From the NCBI RefSeq assembly GCF_900292015.1, contig NZ_LR130759.1:2728001-2792000 (forward strand): a DNA stretch of 64,000 bases. Direction: 5' to 3'. The notes beneath the pieces were generated by a model. That model searched no databases and was not told the DNA's origin. It saw only the letters and a list, made by a program, of their open reading frames with translations. Positions 19,476 to 28,761 of the stretch are shown here, piece by piece; the stretch's first letter is position 1; each line of letters opens with the position of its first letter. The DNA is from Mycobacterium basiliense (GTDB lineage: Bacteria; Actinomycetota; Actinomycetes; Mycobacteriales; Mycobacteriaceae). The position numbers and the translations under genes are program-made.

Positions 19476-20114
19476 ATGCCGGGAATGGCTGGAGTAGAGG
19501 TGCACGGGCGGCGTACCAATCGGCGCGGTCTGGCAACGCGCGAGAGCATGTTGGCGGCCGCGCTGCGATCACTAGCCTCCGGTGATCCGGGGGCGGCTTC
19601 GGCAAATCGGATCGCTAAAGAGTGCGGCGCGACCTGGGGTGCGGTCAAGTATCAGTTCGGGGATATCGACGGATTTTGGGCTGCGGTGCTGCACCGCACG
19701 GCAGAACGCCGCGGCGAGCTCCCATCGAACGCCGTCACCGATGGACCGTTGCGGGAGCGAGTTGCCCTCATCATCGACACCCTGTACGCGGGACTGACAT
19801 CGACACATTCCCGCGCGATCGAGACGCTGCGCAGGGCGCTGCCCAACAACCGTGAGGAACTTGAGCGCAACTATCCGCGTACCGCTGCCGAACTCTCCTC
19901 ATGGCAGCGCAGCTGGGCACACGCCTGCCAAAAGGCATTTGCCGGCCTCGACGTCGATCCAAACCGGGTAAACGAAGTCGCCGCGTTCATCCCGGGAGCG
20001 ATGCGCGGCATCACCTCCGAGAAGCAACTCGGGACCTACTCCGACCTGAACGAGGCCCGCCGCGGGTTGACCAACGCGATCGTCTGCTACCTCGAAAACT
20101 CGGGAATCCGCTGA
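19476..20114 (+). CDS. TetR-family transcriptional regulator
   Basis: A 212-aa regulator with an N-terminal helix-turn-helix, SANRIAKECGATWGAVKYQFGD (about residues 39-60), whose WGAVKYQFGD pattern parallels the fadD1-linked TetR at 8 kb. The C-terminal domain is helical and ends NAIVCYLENSGIR. ATGs at 19476 and 19485 are both possible; neither has a good ribosome site. It is divergent from the small membrane protein, making the shared spacer, including the hexamer repeat at 19321-19338, a reasonable place for its operator. Confidence 0.78.
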   Translation: MPGMAGVEVHGRRTNRRGLATRESMLAAALRSLASGDPGAASANRIAKECGATWGAVKYQFGDIDGFWAAVLHRTAERRGELPSNAVTDGPLRERVALIIDTLYAGLTSTHSRAIETLRRALPNNREELERNYPRTAAELSSWQRSWAHACQKAFAGLDVDPNRVNEVAAFIPGAMRGITSEKQLGTYSDLNEARRGLTNAIVCYLENSGIR

Positions 20115-20160
20115 GTTTCGGGATTCGAACGGACTGCCGGCGGGCAGCGACATCCGCCGA

Positions 20161-20388
20161 TCAGGAGGCCGCCGAAGACCGCCGACGAGCCCGGGGCGGA
20201 GCCAGGTTACGCGCCGCATCGGTGGGGCTTGCCAGCTGTGGGTAGGCGATCGCCGGCCCGATCCATCGAGTGAGGAAGCGGCGAGGGTCGGCGCTGCCGC
20301 GTGGCGGTCGGTCACGGTCGACCAGAAATGAGTGCAACAACCGACGGCGTCCGGATTCGGGCAGGGCGGTTACCGCGGTGGGCTGCAT
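20161..20388 (-). other. Unassigned short frame in the 20115-20482 gap
   Basis: A 75-codon open frame on the minus strand with a run SADPRRFLTRWIGPAIAYPQ that looks protein-like, but it starts without a ribosome site and the upstream frame is closed by TGA. It may be the degraded end of a larger gene. I could not place it in a family. The rest of the gap has nothing visible beyond the short dyad GGAAATTCC at 20449-20457. Confidence 0.25.
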
Positions 20389-20482
20389 CGGCAGCTGCGC
20401 GACCGATCATCATGACGAAGAGCCCGCCGTTGTTGCCATCGACATAAGGAAATTCCTTAGCCGCCACGGTACTTTCCGGCTT

Positions 20483-21103
20483 TCAGGCAACAGATGCGCC
20501 GAGGATGAGGTTGACTGCCTCCTCGAGCTGTCCGGCGATTTCCCGGTAGCTCAGGAACCGTGCCGTCATCAGCGCGCCCGCGAACGTCATGTGCAGTGTG
20601 GACTTGACCGCGCGCGGCCAACCCGGGCCCAGCGCAGCGTTGATCCGGCGCGCGACCTCCTCGCTGATCTGATCACGCAGCGGCGCGACGGCAGGATCAT
20701 CGGCCATCAGTGCCGTTCCGCACGCAGCGGTGAGCTCGGGTTCGTCGGCGACCACAACAGCCATATCGCGCATCGCGGCGCTTACCCGTGTCTTGGTCGT
20801 GTCGTTGACATCCGTATGTAGCGGTAGCTCACGCAGAAACCTCAGGTAGACCGCCGCCACCAGTGCGCTCTTGGAAGGAAAGTAGGTATAGGCGCTGGCC
20901 GCCGAAACCCCGGCGCGAGAGGCGACTGCACGCATCGTCAGGTCGGCGTACGACGAATCGCGCAGTTCTTCCAACCCGGCGTCAAGGACCTTGCGAATCG
21001 TTTGGCCCGGTCGACGATCCGAACGGCGGCCGACACCTGCGCTCTCCGCGGCGGTCATTCGAGTTGCGGGACCGCTGCGTGGGGACACCGCCTTTCTAGA
21101 CAT
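20483..21103 (-). CDS. TetR-family transcriptional regulator
   Basis: A 206-aa regulator. Helix-turn-helix: LTMRAVASRAGVSAASAYTY followed by FPSKSALVAAVY, the standard TetR recognition helix with Y-F-x-S-K. The C-terminal half contains MTFAGALMTARFLSYREI, expected of the ligand/dimer domain. MSRKAVSPRSG at 21103 is taken as the start; the frame remains open to 21445 but those codons are not convincing. No obvious target gene is adjacent: the neighbour on one side is a 370-base gap and on the other a 660-base gap. Confidence 0.78.
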   Translation of the reverse strand: MSRKAVSPRSGPATRMTAAESAGVGRRSDRRPGQTIRKVLDAGLEELRDSSYADLTMRAVASRAGVSAASAYTYFPSKSALVAAVYLRFLRELPLHTDVNDTTKTRVSAAMRDMAVVVADEPELTAACGTALMADDPAVAPLRDQISEEVARRINAALGPGWPRAVKSTLHMTFAGALMTARFLSYREIAGQLEEAVNLILGASVA

Positions 21104-21762
21104 CCGTCCAGTGTAGGAACCCGAACCATCGGCAACAACATGGCCGTAAAACATGATCGGAACTAATCTTTGTTGAGCAGTAGGGCATGTCGGGTCCGGC
21201 GTGGGGTGAGCATCGATCCATTTGCCGCCTCGCGCGAGTCCGAAACGGACTGCTGTCCAGAAAAAGGGGATAGCGCGAGTCGTCGGATGCGGGCACAACG
21301 GTTTGCTGCTCGGGTTGCGAGCCGCACCGGTCCTGGTAGGCGTGTTCCTATGCTTGTCCAATTCCGCACCGCGAGGATGGGTCTGGACGTGCGCAGAGGG
21401 CCGACCGACACAAACGCACCCTCGACCATTTCCGGTGGCCGACACCGGTATCCAAGGGGACTTCCCACATCAACGATCGCGCGATCCATGACCACCGATG
21501 GGCGGGACATCGCGCGTCGGCGACCAGCAGCCATTGCGGCGCCGGCCAGTTCGGGTGTGTACCCGGGCACAGCACAGCCGGTCGGGTGCACACCGGACGG
21601 TGATCCGGTCGCGTTCGCCGATGAGATCCGCGTGCTCATCGGCAACCGAGGTGGTCTGAAGCTCACGACTGTCGGGGGACTCGGGTACCGCAGGCGATCT
21701 CCCGGCTAAAGCTGTTGAATGCTTTAGTAGTTCACCTGCTAGACCGTGGAGCAACCCATCGC
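21104..21762. other. 659-base intergenic region without a supported gene
   Basis: Overlapping open frames exist on both strands, as usual at this GC, but none has a family match, start context or codon bias I trust. A plus-strand stretch ending LKLTTVGGLGYRRR near 21700 faintly recalls the end of an OmpR-type winged helix. The left end should hold the TetR promoter. Confidence 0.3.
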
Positions 21763-22875
21763 TTAGGGCAGCAACCCGCTCCCTTGACCCCAAGTAGCCG
21801 GCAGCAGCGGCGCCGCCAGGCCGCAGTCGGGACCCGCGGTCTCTAGCAGAGTTAAGCCACTACCGAGCGTGCCGCCCGCCCTGTCTATAGTCCCGGCGAA
21901 ACCGAACGCGCCAGCACCGCGGGCGCCAGTCTGCACTGGTCCGCCGAGCGGTACGCGGTGCTGTTCGGTCGGATGATCCGCCACAATGGCGGAATCACAT
22001 GCGGGGCGCACAGCACGCCCGCCGCCGCCTCCCCCAACCGGAAGCGGAAGGGGTCGGGGTGGTAACGCCGGAACGTAAGACCGCTGTGGAGCCAACGAAT
22101 TCAGGGCAAACGGCGGCTCATCGGGCTCCAACTCCGCTGGACCATCCCAGACCCAAAACGGGTCGTCGCAATCCGAATCATGTACCACGTCGTATCCCAG
22201 CCGCCAACCCAACTCCTGTTCGTCCCATCCCAGCATCGGTCCATTGTCCGCACGCCCGCCAAGCGACGGCGAAGGCGATGGGGACGAGTCCGGCGAGAAC
22301 GGCTGACGCATGGCCTGCCGGGGTTCGGCGTGCGCCTGACCAACGACCGGTTCTATCCCCAACGGGGGTGGGGCCGCCGCCACCGCCGCGGTACACGTTG
22401 CCTCGTAAACAGTCATTGCGGTAGCGGCCCGCTCCCACATCGCCGCATAGTGGGCTTCGTTGAGCGCGATCAAACCCGTATTGACCCCAAAAAAGTTCGT
22501 CGCCACCAATACCGTGCGAATCTCCTGGTTTTCAGTCAGTTCCGCCAACGTCGGCATCATCGCCAACGCGCTAACGTACGCCGCTGCGGTGGTCTCCAGA
22601 AGCGCGGCCGCCATCAGGTAGTCAACGGTCGTTTTCGTCAGCCATGCCAGATAGGCTGCGCAGGCGGCCGCGAAACCGTCGGCGCCGCGGCCTTCCCACA
22701 CCCCAGCGTGCACCCAACCCAGCAGCTCTTCCAGCTCGGAAACCGCCCTCGCATGTTGATCGCCCAACGACTTCCACTCCGTCGCCGCCGACAACAATGG
22801 GCCGGGCCCCGCACCGGTGCTGAGCAGGGCCGAATGCACCTCCGGCGGCCAAGCCGCCCAAAATGACACGGCCAT
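21763..22875 (-). CDS. Atypical PPE-family protein with acidic/proline-rich C-terminus
   Basis: A 370-aa protein beginning MAVSFWAAWPPEVHSALL; the WPPE and GPGPLLSAATEW segments place it in the PPE family. The PPE domain covers about residues 1-165 (WEGRGADGFAAACAAYLAWL, TNFFGVNTGLIALNEAHYAAMW). After it comes a Pro-rich linker, an acidic stretch (HDSDCDDPFWVWDG), a PLPVGGGGGG run and a tail without SVP or MPTR motifs. No PE gene sits upstream, unlike most ESX-exported PPE pairs. The ATG at 22875 is chosen because it starts the conserved domain. Secretion through an ESX system is inferred from the family only. Confidence 0.75.
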   Translation of the reverse strand: MAVSFWAAWPPEVHSALLSTGAGPGPLLSAATEWKSLGDQHARAVSELEELLGWVHAGVWEGRGADGFAAACAAYLAWLTKTTVDYLMAAALLETTAAAYVSALAMMPTLAELTENQEIRTVLVATNFFGVNTGLIALNEAHYAAMWERAATAMTVYEATCTAAVAAAPPPLGIEPVVGQAHAEPRQAMRQPFSPDSSPSPSPSLGGRADNGPMLGWDEQELGWRLGYDVVHDSDCDDPFWVWDGPAELEPDEPPFALNSLAPQRSYVPALPPRPLPLPVGGGGGGRAVRPACDSAIVADHPTEQHRVPLGGPVQTGARGAGAFGFAGTIDRAGGTLGSGLTLLETAGPDCGLAAPLLPATWGQGSGLLP

Positions 22876-23522
22876 CAACGACCACCCGAAGCTACCCAAG
22901 CCCCCGACGTGTCGCCGCTGGCCGCAACGTCGACCGCACAATGCCGCAAATTCCTCAGTCCCTTCCGCGGCCAGCGCAGGTTCAACCCCCGGCGCTCGAC
23001 CTCCCGCGCTCCATTACCACGCCGGATCGGCTACCGGCATTACCGCTGCAATCGTCTGTGTCACAACAGCTTTGTTGTTGTCACCCAGCGAGCGATCGCC
23101 GCATCCAGCACCGTACTAGACACCCCCACAGGCCCGGAACAAACCCCAACGTGTCGTTCATCCGGCAAGTGCACCTGCCTGAGTCCGTGGCAGATAGAAC
23201 TCCGCCCGTGGGCGAGAACTTCCGGTGGAGCCAAACGTCTCGTCCCGCACGCACGGACCGCGACCTGGTGCACTGGCGAAAGATGCTCGAGGACGAATCC
23301 GCAAGCCGGGCTCAACGGGCATGTGGTGGCCAACGTCGACGACCACGGTCAGTCCTACCGGATCGTTGGCCGCGCCAGTGTAATTCAAGAAAATCCCGCC
23401 GGCGCCCGTACGGCCCCGGAACATGGTCAGCACCCCGAGAAGATACTCCTGGAGATCGATGTCGATTTGCGACGACAGCACACGTGCCGAGGACCGTAAC
23501 GCCGTACTCTGATGCCGCCCCG
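22876..23522. other. 647-base intergenic region without a supported gene
   Basis: Nothing I can assign. Minus-strand frames (for instance one passing VGLTVVVDVGHHMPVEPG near 23330) look partly protein-like and directly follow the dead thioredoxin gene on the same strand, so this may be further decayed coding sequence. The upstream side carries the promoter of the PPE gene. Confidence 0.3.
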
Positions 23523-23897
23523 TCAACCGACCGCCTCTGCCTTGCGGGCGGCGATCTTGGCGCGCACTTCGGCCATGTCCAGCGACTTCATCTGGTTGAT
23601 CAGGTTTTCCAGCACTGCCGGCGGCGTTGCGCCGGGCTGGCTGTAAACCAGTACACCGTCGCGGAACGCCATAATGGTTGGAATCGAGCGAATGCCGGCC
23701 GCGGCGGCCAATTCTTGCTCGGCCTGAGTGTCGACTTTGGCGTGCAGCACATCGGGATGGGCGAGCGCCGACCGATCATAGGTGGGGGCGAACGATCGGC
23801 AAGGACGGCAATGCGACGCCTAAAACGCTACTAGTACAAGGGAATTAGTGGTAACTGCGGCTTCGAACGTGTCGTGGGTAAGATCGACGGTTGGCGC
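23523..23897 (-). pseudogene. Thioredoxin pseudogene, stop codon at the active site
   Basis: The minus strand encodes a complete thioredoxin of 124 codons in one frame: TVDLTHDTFEAAV, NSLVLVAF, then TAG (23822-23820, codon 26), then ASHCRPCRSFAPTY, HPDVLHAKVDTQAEQELA, GIRSIPTIMAFRDG and the C-terminal helix. The TAG takes the place of the Trp of F-W-A-S-W-C-G-P-C, the second Trp is His and the Gly between the cysteines is Arg, although C-x-P-C is kept. A ribosome site AAAGGA stands six bases before GCG at 23897, where GTG would be expected, so the start codon also looks lost. A GTG at 23750 could at most make a C-terminal fragment without the active site. Confidence 0.85.
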
Positions 23898-23938
23898 TTT
23901 CCGTCCTTTCGTTGCGGAATACTGCTCTGGTGGAACGG

Positions 23939-23954
23939 ATACCCGATGGGGTAT
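23939..23954. promoter_or_regulatory. CsoR/CstR-type operator, box 1
   Basis: ATACCC-GATG-GGGTAT, a perfect 6+4+6 inverted repeat between the thioredoxin pseudogene and the CsoR-like gene. A -10-like TATATT (23952-23957) runs out of its right arm. It is one of three copies in 0.9 kb. Confidence 0.7.
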
Positions 23955-23966
23955 ATTCCGCTGTAA

Positions 23967-24305
<339 letters not shown>

Positions 24306-24365
24306 ACATGCCCGACAACACCCAACAACACGCGAAAACCATTGGAAATGATGGAGGCATCGGTT

Positions 24366-24779
24366 ATGACTCTCGCACTATCGACCACGCTGCGTACCAG
24401 CTTTGACGAGGCGGTCAAGCGCACTCGTGAGGCGCTGGCGGAGCAGGGCTTTGGCATATTGACCGAGATCGATGTGAAAGCGACGCTGAAAGCCAAACTT
24501 GGGGAGGACATGGAGGACTACCTGATTCTTGGCGCGTGCAATCCGCCGCTGGCCCACCGCGCGCTAGGGGTGAATCGCCAGATCGGCACGCTGCTGCCGT
24601 GCAATGTTGTGGTGCGGTCGGCCCCCGAGCAGGCCGGCGTGATGCTTATCGAAGCGATGAACCCGCAGATGTTGGCCGACGTTACCGGCGAACCGAAGCT
24701 CGTCCCGATTGCCGACGAAGTTACGGCCAGGCTGCAGGCGGCCATCGACGATCTGAAAAGCACGGACTCCAACGAATAG
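24366..24779 (+). CDS. DUF302 protein
   Basis: A 137-aa single-domain DUF302 protein. Characteristic segments: TEIDVKATLKAKLG, DYLILGACNPPLAHRAL with one Cys, and LLPCNVVVRS with a second, then VMLIEAMNPQML. DUF302 proteins lack an assigned activity; they occur often near thiol, sulfur or redox genes, and the two Cys here would allow redox chemistry. ATG at 24366 follows GGAGG by eight bases; an ATG at 24342 is weaker. It begins 60 bases after the repressor, so it is most likely in the same transcript under boxes 1 and 2. Confidence 0.8.
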   Translation: MTLALSTTLRTSFDEAVKRTREALAEQGFGILTEIDVKATLKAKLGEDMEDYLILGACNPPLAHRALGVNRQIGTLLPCNVVVRSAPEQAGVMLIEAMNPQMLADVTGEPKLVPIADEVTARLQAAIDDLKSTDSNE

Positions 24780-24821
24780 TCGCAGGCGTCAGCGCGCCCC
24801 GACGCCCGGCGCCTTCCCCAA

Positions 24822-24837
24822 ATACCCATAGGGGTAT
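24822..24837. promoter_or_regulatory. CsoR/CstR-type operator, box 3
   Basis: ATACCC-ATAG-GGGTAT, again a perfect 6+4+6 repeat, 10 bases before the AhpD-like start. TATAGT (24835-24840) overlaps its right arm and fits a -10 hexamer. Transcription about seven bases later would begin at the A of the start ATG at 24848, so the mRNA would be leaderless; there is no ribosome site. Confidence 0.72.
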
Positions 24838-24847
24838 AGTTGCGGCC

Positions 24848-25204
24848 ATGTCAGACCAACATCATCACGAGGTTCTCGAGGAGTTGCTGCCCCAACATCG
24901 CGCGTTGCGCAAACAGATCCCCGAGGTCTACAAGGGATTTGCGGCCTTAAGTGGTGCCGCGTTCGCCGACGGGGTCCTCAGCCGCAAGGTTAAGGAACTC
25001 ATGGCGATGGCCATCGGCGTCGTACAAGGTTGCGACGGCTGCATTGCATCGCACGCCCAAGCGGCGGTGCGTGCGGGCGCCACCGTCGAGGAGGCGGCCG
25101 AGGCGATCGGCGTGACCATCCTCATGCACGGCGGACCAGCCACCATTCACGGGGCACGTGCGTACACCGCGTTTTGCGAGTTCGCGGAGTCCGAGTCCGC
25201 CTAG
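24848..25204 (+). CDS. AhpD/carboxymuconolactone-decarboxylase-family protein (Rv1767-like)
   Basis: A 118-aa protein of the AhpD-like CMD family. The alkylhydroperoxidase signature is intact: Glu in KELMAMAIGVVQGCDGC, the redox pair C-D-G-C, and the proton-relay His in CIASHAQAAVRAG. A thiol-disulfide peroxidase-like or reductase-like role is likely; true decarboxylases lack the CxxC. It ends GARAYTAFCEFAE. Rv1767 of H37Rv (119 aa as recalled) is the likely counterpart. It has its own promoter and box 3, so it should be induced together with the repressor-DUF302 transcript. Confidence 0.85.
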   Translation: MSDQHHHEVLEELLPQHRALRKQIPEVYKGFAALSGAAFADGVLSRKVKELMAMAIGVVQGCDGCIASHAQAAVRAGATVEEAAEAIGVTILMHGGPATIHGARAYTAFCEFAESESA

Positions 25205-25399
25205 CGTTTGCGCCCACCATCTGCGGTCGCATGCTCGGCACTTTTCCCGACGGCTGAAACGTTCCGCGACCGTCTAACGAAACGCATGGTAGGTCGACCG
25301 GAAATGCGCGGTGCGTCGGTCCGATAGCGATACCCTTTGCCGAGGGTTCAATGGTGACCGGGCGACCGCCGGGTTTCCGTGAGGTGGTGGGAGGTCCCG

Positions 25400-27277
25400 A
25401 TGTCGTATCTCATCGCAGCGCCAGAGATGGTGGCTGCGGCGGCAACCGATCTGGCCAATGTCGGTTCGTCGATCGGCGCGGCCAACGCCGCCGCCGCTAT
25501 TCCGACGACCGCGGTGCTGGCCGCCGGCGCCGATGAGGTATCGGCGGCCATTGCCGCGCTGTTTGGTGCGCATGCACAGGCATATCAATCGCTGAGTCAG
25601 CAGGCCGCACTATTTCACGAGCAATTTGTCCACACACTCACGGCGGGAGCGAGTTCCTACGCCCTTGCCGAGGCCGCCAACGTCTCGCCGCTACAGGAAT
25701 TGCTCAACCTGATCAACGCGCCTACGCAGGCAGTGTTCGGACGTCCGCTGATCGGCAACGGCGCAGACGGGGCGCCGGGAACCGGGGAGAGTGGCGGTAA
25801 CGGCGGGTTCCTGTATGGCAACGGTGGCAACGGTGGCTCCGGGGCGACCAACCAAGCCGGTGGCAACGGTGGCAGCGCCGGTCTGTGGGGCAATGGCGGC
25901 AACGGCGGCGCCGCCGGTAACTCCACCGTTGCGGGTGTTAATGGTTTCAACGGCGGCGCTGGGGGCAACGGTGGGCTGCTGTGGGGCAATGGCGGTTCCG
26001 GCGGGGCCGGAGGCAACGGGGGCGGCGCTCCACTGGCGGGTTTTGTCGGCACCAGTGGCGGCAACGGCGGCAATGGCGGCGGCGCTGGATTGTTCTATGG
26101 CTTTGGCGGTGCCGGCGGCACCGGCGGAGCCGGTGGGGTAGCGCCGCCCACCGCGGTCGGGCAGACCATCCTCTCCGCGGGTGGTGTCGGGGGCACCGGT
26201 GGAGCCGGCGGCGGTAGCGCGGCGCTGTTCGGTTTCGGCGGCGCCGGTGGCGCCGGCGGTACCGGGGGGCTCAGCGACTCGACCACCGAGACCGTTGGCG
26301 GCTTCGGGGGCATGGGTGGCCTGGGCGGCCAGAGCGGTCTGGTGGCCGGCGCGCCGGGTGCCGGCGGAGCGGGTGGCGCGGGCGGCGCCGGTGTCGGAGC
26401 CTTCGCGAACCCCGGCGGTCACGGTGGCTCGGGCGGTGACGGCGGCGCCGTCGGGTTGTTCGGCGACGGTGCGGCCGGCGGTGACGGCGGGGTCGGCGGG
26501 GACGGCGCGGCCGCCGGGATGGACGGCGGTAATGGTGGGGTCGGCGGTCTCGGGGGTACCGGCAGCCCCGGTGGTCTGTTGTTGGGCGTGGGCGGCGCCG
26601 GCGGAGACGGCGGACTCGGCGGCGCCGGCGGGGTCGGCACCACCACCACCGGCTATGCGGGTTCCGGCGGCTTTGGCGGCGCCGGTGGCGATGCACAGCT
26701 GCTCGGATTCGGTGGCGCCGGCGGCGCTGGTGGAGGGATCGGCAGCGGTACCACTGCCGCGACGCCGGTTGATACGCAACCGGTGGGCGGTATCGGCGGC
26801 AATGGCGGTCGGGCTGGCCTGCTGTTCGGTGTCGGCGGCGCGGGCGGTAACGGCGGAGCGACCAGCACCAACGGAGTGCTCTATGCCACCGGCGGCAACG
26901 GTGGCGACGGCGGCGTGATCTTCGGTTTCGGCGGGGCCGGAGGAGCAGGTGGAGCAGGTGGCGGCACCAGCGTCGGCGCCGGAGGTAACGGCGGCGCCGC
27001 CTCGGCGTTCTTCGGCAACGGGGGTGCCGGCGGGACCGGCGGTGCCTACGGCCAGGGTGCGGGTGGCGCTGGCGGGTCGGGCGCGCTGTTCTTCGGTAGC
27101 GGCGGTGCGGGCGGGAACGGAGCCCCGGGTGGCAATGGCGCGGGCGGTAGCGGCGGAAGCGCTGTGCTCATCGGTAACGGCGGTAACGGCGGCAACGGTA
27201 CCGGTACGGGCGTTGGCGGTAGTGGCGGATCGGGAGGGCTGCTCTTCGGCCAAAACGGGACGAATGGAACGCCCTAG
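25400..27277 (+). CDS. PE_PGRS protein, PE_PGRS31-like
   Basis: A 625-aa cell-surface or secreted protein. An N-terminal PE domain ([19 protein letters not shown] to about residue 95) includes the Y-A-L-A-E form of the YxxxE export signal, then the linker [11 protein letters not shown], then about 480 residues of GGAGG/GGNGG repeats ending [15 protein letters not shown]-5 exports PE_PGRS proteins. ATG at 25400 follows GGGAGGT. Gene order (after the Rv1767-like gene, before the Rv1769-like gene) identifies it with Rv1768. Long minus-strand frames through it are artefacts of the repeats. Confidence 0.88.
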   Translation: MSYLIAAPEMVAAAATDLANVGSSIGAANAAAAIPTTAVLAAGADEVSAAIAALFGAHAQAYQSLSQQAALFHEQFVHTLTAGASSYALAEAANVSPLQELLNLINAPTQAVFGRPLIGNGADGAPGTGESGGNGGFLYGNGGNGGSGATNQAGGNGGSAGLWGNGGNGGAAGNSTVAGVNGFNGGAGGNGGLLWGNGGSGGAGGNGGGAPLAGFVGTSGGNGGNGGGAGLFYGFGGAGGTGGAGGVAPPTAVGQTILSAGGVGGTGGAGGGSAALFGFGGAGGAGGTGGLSDSTTETVGGFGGMGGLGGQSGLVAGAPGAGGAGGAGGAGVGAFANPGGHGGSGGDGGAVGLFGDGAAGGDGGVGGDGAAAGMDGGNGGVGGLGGTGSPGGLLLGVGGAGGDGGLGGAGGVGTTTTGYAGSGGFGGAGGDAQLLGFGGAGGAGGGIGSGTTAATPVDTQPVGGIGGNGGRAGLLFGVGGAGGNGGATSTNGVLYATGGNGGDGGVIFGFGGAGGAGGAGGGTSVGAGGNGGAASAFFGNGGAGGTGGAYGQGAGGAGGSGALFFGSGGAGGNGAPGGNGAGGSGGSAVLIGNGGNGGNGTGTGVGGSGGSGGLLFGQNGTNGTP

Positions 27278-27435
27278 CCAGGACCCCATCAGATTGGCCT
27301 GGCCAAGGGGAATCTGCCCAAGACTTGGCAACTTTGAAGGCAAATCGCACATAATGCTGCTTCCCTGACTGAGCTCGGTGAGGCAACACCGCCGAACCTC
27401 TGTCGGAATGGTCCGCGTGTCAGTAGGGTGACGGC

Positions 27436-28677
27436 GTGCATGAGGTAGGTCGCGAGCAACGTACCGACAAGCCGGTGAGGCTGGATGTCCAAGGTCGGCT
27501 GCAGCGGTACGAAGAAGCGTTCGCCGACCAGGACGCGCCGTTTGCGTTTGTCGATCTCGATGCCATGTGGAGCAACGCCGATCAGTTGCTTTCCCGCGCG
27601 GGGGACAAGCCAATTCGGGTAGCGTCGAAATCGTTGCGTTGCAGGTTATTACAGCGCGAGATCCTGGACTCCCGGGAACGTTTCGACGGTCTGATGACCT
27701 TTACGTTGGCGGAGACCCTCTGGCTGGCCGGCCAGGGTTTCGACAACCTGTTACTGGCCTATCCGACGGCCGATCGGGCGGGACTTCGTGAGCTCGGTGA
27801 GCTGACGGCTGCGGATCCCGAGCGGGCACCGATCATCATGGTCGACAGCCTCGAACACCTCGACCTGCTCGAAGCGGCTACAGCCCAACCGCTCCGACTG
27901 TGCCTAGACCTTGATGCCGGTTACTGGCGAGCGGGTGGCTTGCTCAGGATCGGCCCCAAACGCTCCCCACTGCACACGCCCGAGCAGGCCCGAGCTCTGG
28001 CGGTGGAGATCGAGCGCCGACCGTCGCTGAGGTTGGTGGCACTGATGTCCTATGAAGGTCATATCGCCGGGTTCGGCGACAATGTGTCAGGCAAATTCGC
28101 CCAAAATGCCGTTGTGACGTGGATGCAGCGGCAGTCGTTTGCGGAGCTACGTGAGCGTCGCGCGCGCGCCGTTGAACTGGTGCGCCAGGTCGCCGACCTG
28201 AAGATCATCAATGCCGGCGGCACCGGCGACCTCCAGCTGGTTGCGCAGGAGCCGGAGATCACCGAAGCCACTGCCGGCTCGGGCTTCTACGCGCCCACGC
28301 TGTTCGACAGCTATTCGACCTTCAGCTTGCAACCAGCGGCAATGTTCGCGCTACCGGTGTGCCGCCGTCCCAACGGAAACACGGTGACCGCGCTCGGGGG
28401 CGGCTACCTGGCCAGTGGGGTCGGCGCCAAGGATCGCATGCCCACGCCATATCTGCCTAGCGGGCTGAAACTCGATCCTATGGAGGGCACTGGCGAGGTC
28501 CAGACGCCGTTGTCCGGTGCCGTCGCCCGGTCGCTTAGGGTTGGCGACAAGGTCTATTTCCGTCACACAAAAGCCGGCGAACTGTGTGAGCGCTTCGACC
28601 GGTTGTATCTGGTTCGAGGCGCTCGGATCATCGACGCCGTCCCCACCTACCGCGGCGAGGGGTGCACGTTTCTCTGA
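27436..28677 (+). CDS. PLP-dependent D-threonine-aldolase-like / alanine-racemase-fold enzyme (Rv1769-like)
   Basis: A 413-aa fold-type III PLP enzyme. Seen: AFVDLDAMWSNADQLL at the N-terminus, RVASKSLRC where the Schiff-base Lys sits (about residue 60), a barrel domain with LCLDLDAGYWRAG, and a C-terminal D-threonine-aldolase-like dehydratase domain with DKVYFRHTKAGELCERF, whose His/Cys would bind a divalent metal. It should cleave or dehydrate a D-beta-hydroxy amino acid. GTG at 27436 is the start. It is followed by the peptidase and gulonolactone dehydrogenase genes on the same strand, all in H37Rv order. Confidence 0.82.
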   Translation: MHEVGREQRTDKPVRLDVQGRLQRYEEAFADQDAPFAFVDLDAMWSNADQLLSRAGDKPIRVASKSLRCRLLQREILDSRERFDGLMTFTLAETLWLAGQGFDNLLLAYPTADRAGLRELGELTAADPERAPIIMVDSLEHLDLLEAATAQPLRLCLDLDAGYWRAGGLLRIGPKRSPLHTPEQARALAVEIERRPSLRLVALMSYEGHIAGFGDNVSGKFAQNAVVTWMQRQSFAELRERRARAVELVRQVADLKIINAGGTGDLQLVAQEPEITEATAGSGFYAPTLFDSYSTFSLQPAAMFALPVCRRPNGNTVTALGGGYLASGVGAKDRMPTPYLPSGLKLDPMEGTGEVQTPLSGAVARSLRVGDKVYFRHTKAGELCERFDRLYLVRGARIIDAVPTYRGEGCTFL

Positions 28678-28761
28678 TGGTCGATTCTCTGATGACCCAA
28701 CCGCTCTCGACTGCATGACTGGTCCGGCTGGTGACGAACCCGCGCGACAAGGAGCTGCATT

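Noticed and set aside
21560..21709. C-terminal OmpR-like winged-helix remnant (LKLTTVGGLGYRRR)
   Set aside because: Only a dozen residues match loosely and no helix-turn-helix or receiver can be read upstream.
25691..27613. 640-codon minus-strand frame over the first PE_PGRS
   Set aside because: Same composition artefact; residues are mostly Ala, Thr and Gly without any domain.
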